From Candidatus Scalindua sp. (GTDB taxonomy: Bacteria > Planctomycetota > Brocadiia > Brocadiales > Scalinduaceae), in the NCBI GenBank assembly GCA_021777035.1, contig JAIQZR010000133.1, forward strand, positions 1-59,179: 59,179 nt of DNA, read 5' to 3'. How positions within the stretch are numbered: position 1 is the first letter of the stretch; each line of letters opens with the position of its first letter. Below the pieces are notes generated by a model. The model saw nothing but the letters and a program-made list of their open reading frames with translations, did not search any database and was not told the DNA's origin. Made by a program: the position numbers and the translations under genes. This document shows positions 53,720 to 59,179 of this stretch, one piece after another.

Positions 53720-54200
53720 CTTTCCTGAAAATCCAACTTCACTTACCCCGCAAGTACAATGAATACGCTCTAGAGAGCATTTGTAAGTTATGTTAATTCA
53801 TAGGGTTACTTTTAATCTATATTAAAAAAAGAAAATATCAAGCAGTTTGCCGCCATTGGCATATGTTTTGATATTACATGATTATACTTTCTTATAATTA
53901 CAGAAGTATTTGTAAGAAATGTGAGAAGATTTTCTGGAATCGGGTAAGCTGTTTGTGTGAGATCTTGTACCCGCCTTTTTATTAGCTGCTGGTTCAATCA
54001 CAGAGTATGGCAGGGAGGCCAACTTTCAAATACAGGAAGATAGCCGTTGAACCAGCAGTTAGCAATTTTTGAAGTATATCAAAAGTTATAGATGCTACAA
54101 GCATGACAATGAAGAATCTAACTTGGATGGATATAATTCCAAAGTCAAGATTCTTCCCCGCCTGTCCGGCTGGTCTCTCTTTCGAGGGGACGGTCATTGG

Positions 54201-54262
54201 CCAAATCCCCCAGCTTTCTCCTCTCACTCCTTTTTCAAAAGGAGGTTTATTGGGGGATTTGG
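54201..54262. repeat. AAATCCCCC-type hairpin repeat
   Basis: CCAAATCCCCCA (54201-54212) pairs with TGGGGGATTTGG (54251-54262), with an inner CTCCTTTT/AAAAGGAG stem. Repeats of this type are widespread in bacterial genomes and have no known function. Confidence 0.7.
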
Positions 54263-54309
54263 TCGCTTTTCTTAAGATTGAATTGTGGTTCTTACTAAAA
54301 AGTTAACCC

Positions 54310-54357
54310 ATGAATGAAAATAAGATCAATATCATGCTCGTCTAATACGAAGAATCC
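54310..54357 (+). pseudogene. Stump of a receiver-domain gene
   Basis: ATG 54310 reads MNENKINIMLV, then TAA, then YEES. The kinase at 54636 starts MNERINILLVEDEEAH. So this is a decayed copy of the same N-terminus, 326 bases upstream; only some 16 codons are recognisable. Confidence 0.6.
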
Positions 54358-54635
54358 CACACCAAACCCCTCCGAATAGAGTGCTTGGTTGGAATTATCA
54401 TTAAGGCATATAAGCCTGAACCTGCTAAAATAGCCCCTAAAATTCTGTTTGCAAATATATACAATATATATATAATCCCCACCATACCTTGAGTCTATTA
54501 TAATTATCACCAATTCTTCACTATCTGGATTATAATTTAATTAACATTCTATCAAACCTGTACAGATTTTTTTCCAACTCATTAGAGTAAGACGTTAGTA
54601 TCTGAAAAACCATTTTTTTCCAATAGAGACATTCC

Positions 54636-56999
54636 ATGAATGAAAGGATCAATATCCTTCTTGTTGAAGACGAAGAGGCTCATGCAGATCTGATTTCCAG
54701 GTCTTTTGAATCAACCACCGTACCGGTGAGCTTGACACTTGCACGTAATCTCAATGAAGCGCGTGTCAGCATTGCAGAGTCAGTTCCTGATTTGATAATT
54801 GCCGATTATATCCTGACGGATGGTAAAGGCACCGAACTGATACCCGCTAACAGGGAAGAGCCGCCATACCCCATTGTTATTATGACCAGCCATGGAGATG
54901 AGAAGATAGCAGTAGAAGCAATAAAAGCAGGCGCTTTTGATTATATAGTCAAGTCTACAGCAGTACTGGATGACATGCCCAATATTTGTGAAAAGATTCT
55001 GCTGGAATGGAATTACACCGTCAGGCACAAGAGGGTAGAGAAGGAGTTGAGGGAAAGTGAGGCGAGATTTAAGAGCATATTGTCTTCTCTCTATGAGAGT
55101 GCCATAGTAATTTACGATCGGGACGGCAAAATAATGGCACTCTGGGGCACACCGGAGATGGATAAACGTTACGGCATACGTGCGGTTGATGCAATAGGCA
55201 GGTCAATCAGGGAGTTTGTACCACCAGATCAGGCGGAGCAGAGACTCGGAGAAATTCGCCGTGTCTTTGATGCAGGAGAGAAGATGCTTGTGGAGTATAT
55301 GGTTGTTTTTCCGGGAGGTAGTTTCTGGCACGAGAGTTCACTAAGCCCAATGTGTGATGCCAATGGTAACATCACTGCTGTGGTTGGGTTTATCCGTGAT
55401 ATCACTGAGCGCAAGAAGGCAGAAGAACATATACGTATGTTATTACATGCTATCGAATACAGTTCTGCTACGATTGTTATTACAGATACTAAAGGTAAAA
55501 TCGAATATGTAAATCCCAAATTTACTCGATTAACAGGCTATACATATGAAGAAGCGATTGGAAGTAATCCTCGTATTTTAAAATCCGGTAAAACATCACC
55601 GGAAGTATACAGAGAGTTATGGAAAACTATTAAGTCCGGCAATGAATGGCATGGGGAATTTTGTAATAAGAAAAAGAATGGTGAACTCTACTGGGAATCC
55701 GCATCTATTTCACCTGTTAAAGACAATAGAGGTGACATAATACATTATATTGCAGTTAAGGAAGATATCACTAAACACAAGAAAATGGAAGAATCGCTCT
55801 TGCAATCAGAGAAGTTAAATTCCCTTGGGACAATAACAGCAGGCGTTGCCCATGAGTTTAATAATATTCTTGCGATCATCATAGGTAGCGCAGAGGTGCT
55901 TGAGGGAGGTTTTAAAGACGATCAGGAATTAAAGAGAGGTTTGAAGGCTATTGTTAAGGCGAGTGGCGATGGGGCTGAAATAGTTAAAAGGATGCTTACA
56001 TTTGCTAAGACCGAATTGAGTTCTTCCGATTACATTTTTGTTGACATAGGATACTTGATAAAACAGGCAATTGATTTTACAATGCCCAGATGGAAAAATA
56101 TGGCACAGTCTGAAGGCATAAAATATCACATGAACACGGTAGGCATAACAGAAACGCCGGAAGTGTTTTGTAGTCCTACAGAGTTGAGGGAGGTGTTTGT
56201 AAATCTGATTAATAATGCCTTGGATGCAATGCCTGATGGTGGCGCTATCACCGTGGCAACACGGTGTGTCTGGAGTGATGAGTTGGGAGTTCAGAGTGAA
56301 AAGGCAAAAATCTCAGAACTAAAATCTCACTCTCCGCCGAGGCGGACGGGTGAACTCAAAGGTGATTTCATAGAAATTACCTTTGCAGATACCGGTACGG
56401 GCATACCTGAAGACGTTAAGAAGAAGATATTTGATCCATTTTTTACAACACGTAGGCCGCATGGGACCGGATTGGGTATGAGCGTTGCCTATGGCATTGT
56501 GATGAAACATGGTGGTAAAATAGAGGTGGAAAGCGAGGTGGGCGAAGGCACTATATTTAACCTGAGCATTCCAATTCGTAAAGACGTAGTACCAAGAGTG
56601 GTACCGTCTGAACCAACCCGGGAGATAACTACAAATAAACTCCACATTCTGGTGGTTGATGACAAAGAGGAAATATGTGGAATGCTAAACCGTTATCTTT
56701 CTAAATGTGGTCATACGGTACAGGCTGTTGACAACGGTGCAGAGGCTATAGAACTAAGTATGAAGGAAGACTTTGATCTCGTTATCTGTGACCTGGCCAT
56801 GCCGGAGGTCACCGGATATGATGTAATAAATGCCCTGAATGGGCGGGATAAAAGGCCGAAAATCGGTATTGCTACAGGTTGGGGAGAAAAGTTAAAACCG
56901 ATAGAAGCAGGGACTTTGAATGTTGACTTTGTCATCAAAAAGCCGTTTAATTTATCGGAATTAGAAAGAAAAATAAGTGATTTAGCGTCTTTGCGGTGA
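54636..56999 (+). CDS. Hybrid sensor histidine kinase (REC-PAS-PAS-HK-REC)
   Basis: 787 residues, no membrane segment. Order: receiver (D57), PAS (about 140-260), PAS (about 265-385), HisKA with H406 in GVAHEFNN, HATPase (NLINNALDAM, DTGTGIPED, GTGLGMS), and a C-terminal receiver (D719). It is a soluble kinase flanked by two sigma-54 regulators in the same direction, so it is the likely phosphodonor of both. An insertion of ~20 residues in the ATPase domain (about 550-572) is low-complexity. Confidence 0.93.
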   Translation: MNERINILLVEDEEAHADLISRSFESTTVPVSLTLARNLNEARVSIAESVPDLIIADYILTDGKGTELIPANREEPPYPIVIMTSHGDEKIAVEAIKAGAFDYIVKSTAVLDDMPNICEKILLEWNYTVRHKRVEKELRESEARFKSILSSLYESAIVIYDRDGKIMALWGTPEMDKRYGIRAVDAIGRSIREFVPPDQAEQRLGEIRRVFDAGEKMLVEYMVVFPGGSFWHESSLSPMCDANGNITAVVGFIRDITERKKAEEHIRMLLHAIEYSSATIVITDTKGKIEYVNPKFTRLTGYTYEEAIGSNPRILKSGKTSPEVYRELWKTIKSGNEWHGEFCNKKKNGELYWESASISPVKDNRGDIIHYIAVKEDITKHKKMEESLLQSEKLNSLGTITAGVAHEFNNILAIIIGSAEVLEGGFKDDQELKRGLKAIVKASGDGAEIVKRMLTFAKTELSSSDYIFVDIGYLIKQAIDFTMPRWKNMAQSEGIKYHMNTVGITETPEVFCSPTELREVFVNLINNALDAMPDGGAITVATRCVWSDELGVQSEKAKISELKSHSPPRRTGELKGDFIEITFADTGTGIPEDVKKKIFDPFFTTRRPHGTGLGMSVAYGIVMKHGGKIEVESEVGEGTIFNLSIPIRKDVVPRVVPSEPTREITTNKLHILVVDDKEEICGMLNRYLSKCGHTVQAVDNGAEAIELSMKEDFDLVICDLAMPEVTGYDVINALNGRDKRPKIGIATGWGEKLKPIEAGTLNVDFVIKKPFNLSELERKISDLASLR

Positions 57000-57072
57000 A
57001 CTATTTTTTTTACTGCAGCTTTAGCTCACTTTAAACTTTAGGCACTTTTGATTTTTTATTTAATCTATTAAT

Positions 57073-58794
57073 ATGTTACTACAAGCCAAACCGAAGATCC
57101 TCGTAGTTGATGACGAAGAAGCCCTTAGATATACCATCGAGACATTTCTCTTGCGGGAAGGGTATGAGGTGGATGCCGCCGGTACTTACAATGAGAGCCT
57201 GGACAAGCTGTCCGGCATGGACTTTGACCTGATACTTACAGATATCATGCTGGGTACCGGAACAGGGATTGATATCTTACGGGAAGTAAAAAAGAGAAAC
57301 CTGTCCTGTCCGGTAATCCTAATCACAGGTTATCCCAATATCGAAACAGCAACCGATGCCGTTAGGGAGGGTGCATACGATTATATCATCAAACCGGCGA
57401 AAAAGGAGGTTATATTAAGTAAGGTCGAAATGGCGTTACGGCACAAGGCCGTAATTGACGAAAACAGAAAGTACCAATCTAATCTTGATGCAATCTTCAG
57501 GAGTGTTAAAGATGCGATTGTTACGGTTGATGAGGAGTTAATCGTACTGGAAACCAACGATGCGGTTAAAGGCACATGTGGTTTTTCGCCTGAAGAGATC
57601 AAGGGCAAACCATTTAAAACTTTACAACTTCATTGTCGGGGAGAATGCTATGATGCTATGGTTGAGACTATCAAGACAAAAAATCCTGTTGAAATTCATC
57701 ATCTGGAATGTAAACGTCGGCAGCGTCCGGACGGTGTTGTTAACGTCTCCACATTTCCACTGAGAAACCCTCAAGGAGATGCTTACGGTTGTGTAATGGT
57801 TTTGAAAGACGAGACCCGTCTGGCCGGTCTTGAGAGTGATCTGCATGAACGTGTGCAGTTTCACAATATTATAGGTTCAGACAGGAAAATGCAAAACCTC
57901 TACTCCCTGATTGAAAACCTGTCAAATGTCCAGACTACCGTACTGATATCAGGTGAAAGCGGGACGGGGACGGGGAAGGAGCTGGTAGCCGAGGCATTAC
58001 ATTACCATGGAGATCGCCGTGCTAACCCCCTTGTTAAGGTAAATTGTGCAGCCTTATCTGACGAACTCCTTGAAAGTGAACTTTTTGGGCACGTTAAGGG
58101 GGCTTTTACGGGAGCAATTACTGACAGGGTTGGTAGATTTCAAAAGGCTGATGGGGGTACTATTTTCCTGGATGAGATCGGAGAAATATCGAATAAGCTG
58201 CAGTTGCGTTTATTAAGAGTCCTTCAGGAAAGCGAGTTTGAGCGCGTTGGAAATTCAAGCCCTATTAAGGTAGATGTCAGGGTTGTAGCAGCCACCAACA
58301 AGGAACTACACAAGATGGTAAGGTCCGGGAACTTCCGTGAAGATCTTTTTTTCAGATTGAATGTGATGCAGTTGGTCCTCCCTCCACTCAGGGGCAGACG
58401 TAAGGACATACCAGCATTAATGGATTATTTTCTGAAAAGGTTCAATAAGAAACTTAACAAGAATATCACGGCCATATCAGAAGATGTTCAAAGGATATTT
58501 ATGAGTTATCCATGGCCTGGAAATATCAGGGAACTTCAGAATACACTGGAGTTTGCAGTCGTTCTCTGCCATAACTCCACCATAACTATTAAAGACCTGC
58601 CACCGGAATTTACAGATAGTAATAAAGCTATACTTGACCCTGGCGACAAAAATGCAAATGAACGTCAGTCGATAATTCATGCATTAGAGAAAACAGGCTG
58701 GAACAAGGCAAAGGCCGCACGTCTACTCGGCATAGATCGAAAAACTATTTATACAAAGATCACAAAATATAATATTGTTGAAGGTAGAGCGTAA
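57073..58794 (+). CDS. Sigma-54-dependent response regulator with PAS domain (2)
   Basis: 573 residues, same layout as the regulator at 51933: receiver (D57), PAS with CX3C (C188, C192) and C213, AAA+, and Fis-type HTH (AARLLGIDRKTIYTKI). The GAFTGA loop is intact. Walker A reads GESGTGTGKE (294-303): a 6-bp tandem duplication at 57961-57972 has added two residues, which breaks the GxxxxGK spacing. ATP binding may be impaired. No clear ribosome site; TTTAATC precedes the ATG. Confidence 0.94.
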   Translation: MLLQAKPKILVVDDEEALRYTIETFLLREGYEVDAAGTYNESLDKLSGMDFDLILTDIMLGTGTGIDILREVKKRNLSCPVILITGYPNIETATDAVREGAYDYIIKPAKKEVILSKVEMALRHKAVIDENRKYQSNLDAIFRSVKDAIVTVDEELIVLETNDAVKGTCGFSPEEIKGKPFKTLQLHCRGECYDAMVETIKTKNPVEIHHLECKRRQRPDGVVNVSTFPLRNPQGDAYGCVMVLKDETRLAGLESDLHERVQFHNIIGSDRKMQNLYSLIENLSNVQTTVLISGESGTGTGKELVAEALHYHGDRRANPLVKVNCAALSDELLESELFGHVKGAFTGAITDRVGRFQKADGGTIFLDEIGEISNKLQLRLLRVLQESEFERVGNSSPIKVDVRVVAATNKELHKMVRSGNFREDLFFRLNVMQLVLPPLRGRRKDIPALMDYFLKRFNKKLNKNITAISEDVQRIFMSYPWPGNIRELQNTLEFAVVLCHNSTITIKDLPPEFTDSNKAILDPGDKNANERQSIIHALEKTGWNKAKAARLLGIDRKTIYTKITKYNIVEGRA

Positions 58795-59179
58795 TTAATA
58801 GAGTAAGGCACCTTGGCGAGAGGCCTCCTTTCACTCTGAACTCCGTGCTCCTGACTCTTCACTGCCCGCCTGCCCATAAGATGTGTGGAATTCCACACTT
58901 TTGTGGCACCACACTTCTGTGGAATACCACAGGCTTCCTTGAGAACAATCCAGTAGTATTTGTAAATAAACTCAGAAAAAATATATATTACAAAAAAATT
59001 AATCTGTAGTGTAGGCAATACCAATTCTCCTACACTATCTAGTTCTCCCTGAAATAAATCTTTCTTCCTTACAGAATAAGGGAGACACGGTTTTTTGAGT
59101 ATGTTAAAATTGCAAGAAATTGCTTAATATTACTCAAAAACTGGAGGATTTCATGCAATCAAAACCTAGGTCTCTGCAG
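58795..59179 (+). other. Interval after the second regulator
   Basis: 385 bases to the window edge, with three consecutive TGTGG...CCACA palindromes (58883-58932, listed separately). Nothing else was recognised; a gene beyond the edge may be controlled from here. Confidence 0.45.
58883..58932. promoter_or_regulatory. Three consecutive TGTGG-CCACA palindromes
   Basis: GTGTGGAATTCCACAC (58883-58898, perfect), TGTGG-CA-CCACA (58902-58913) and CTGTGG-AATA-CCACAG (58917-58932). Three sites within 50 bases with a common core look like a protein-binding array, perhaps for one of the flanking regulators. Confidence 0.58.

Larger units (their letters stand above)
53640..54635 (+). other. Interval between the first regulator and the kinase
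   Basis: 996 bases. It holds palindromes at 53668-53683 and 53698-53719, an inverted repeat CTGCTGGTTCAA/TTGAACCAGCAG (53986-53997/54047-54058), a hairpin repeat at 54201-54262, and a stump of a receiver-domain gene from 54310. No intact gene. Confidence 0.5.

Noticed and set aside
1-59179. CRISPR array or tRNA genes
   Set aside because: No regularly spaced direct repeats and no convincing cloverleaf with a GGTTCRA T-arm was found by eye.

Overview
The window is bacterial chromosome of roughly 40% GC by eye, with no rRNA, tRNA or CRISPR array recognised. The gene set suggests an anammox-type planctomycete (Brocadiales, Scalindua-like). The reasons are a stand-alone hdrABC set, a full Batl/Bat (aerotolerance-type) locus, a monohaem c-type cytochrome lipoprotein, AhbA/AhbB-type sirohaem decarboxylases beside a PCP_red/ferredoxin protein, formate-THF ligase, YgiQ, and paralogous sigma-54 response regulators. 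This is inferred from gene content only; no marker gene such as hzs or 16S rRNA is present.

Layout. 1-3621: hdrC-hdrB-hdrA on the minus strand. 3942-13454: DUF58 and the Bat genes (BatD-like, batA, batB, batC, batD, batE), interrupted after the DUF58 gene by a small ORF and a PIN-toxin/Phd-type antitoxin pair. The loose gaps between the first Bat genes carry hairpin repeats, while batC-batD-batE are tightly packed. 13455-14521: about 1 kb with two copies of a strongly conserved structured element. 14522-21763: MYG1-like protein, a uracil-DNA-glycosylase-fold protein, small unknown genes, a broken glutamate-synthase-like gene, ygiQ, a ROK sugar kinase and a cNMP-binding protein. 22262-31452: formate-THF ligase, cytochrome lipoprotein, rplM-rpsI, a Cys-cluster protein, a MITE with a 9-bp target duplication, an active/inactive M16 peptidase pair and a DEDDy exonuclease.

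31453-34265 is a patch of small exchangeable modules: HicBA, a DUF3800 protein, an ORF broken by an in-frame TGA, and a MazF stump. 34275-43061 returns to metabolism: a CoaB-like protein, PCP_red/ferredoxin, AhbA/AhbB, YajQ, NikR with a recognisable operator, a nickel-type transporter, an AAA/DUF4143 ATPase and a geranylgeranyl-reductase-like flavoprotein. Several small genes here are frameshifted. 43251-47665 holds DUF456, a nucleotidyltransferase pair, Bpt, a LEA14-type lipoprotein, a SelO C-terminal stump joined to a DUF2283/DUF4258 pair, and a decayed HigBA.

47672-51394 (minus): an AGCS symporter with an unusual inserted domain, mnmA and a site-2 protease. 51933-58794 is a regulatory block: sigma-54 response regulator, hybrid histidine kinase, and a second sigma-54 response regulator. 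It is flanked by clusters of perfect palindromes that look like enhancer or operator sites, and the second regulator has a 6-bp duplication inside its Walker A motif.

The items most worth following up are the tandem structured element with a compensatory base change (13504-14021), the AGCS insert, the palindrome-flanked two-component triad with its altered P-loop, the MITE insertion, and the number of decayed small genes.
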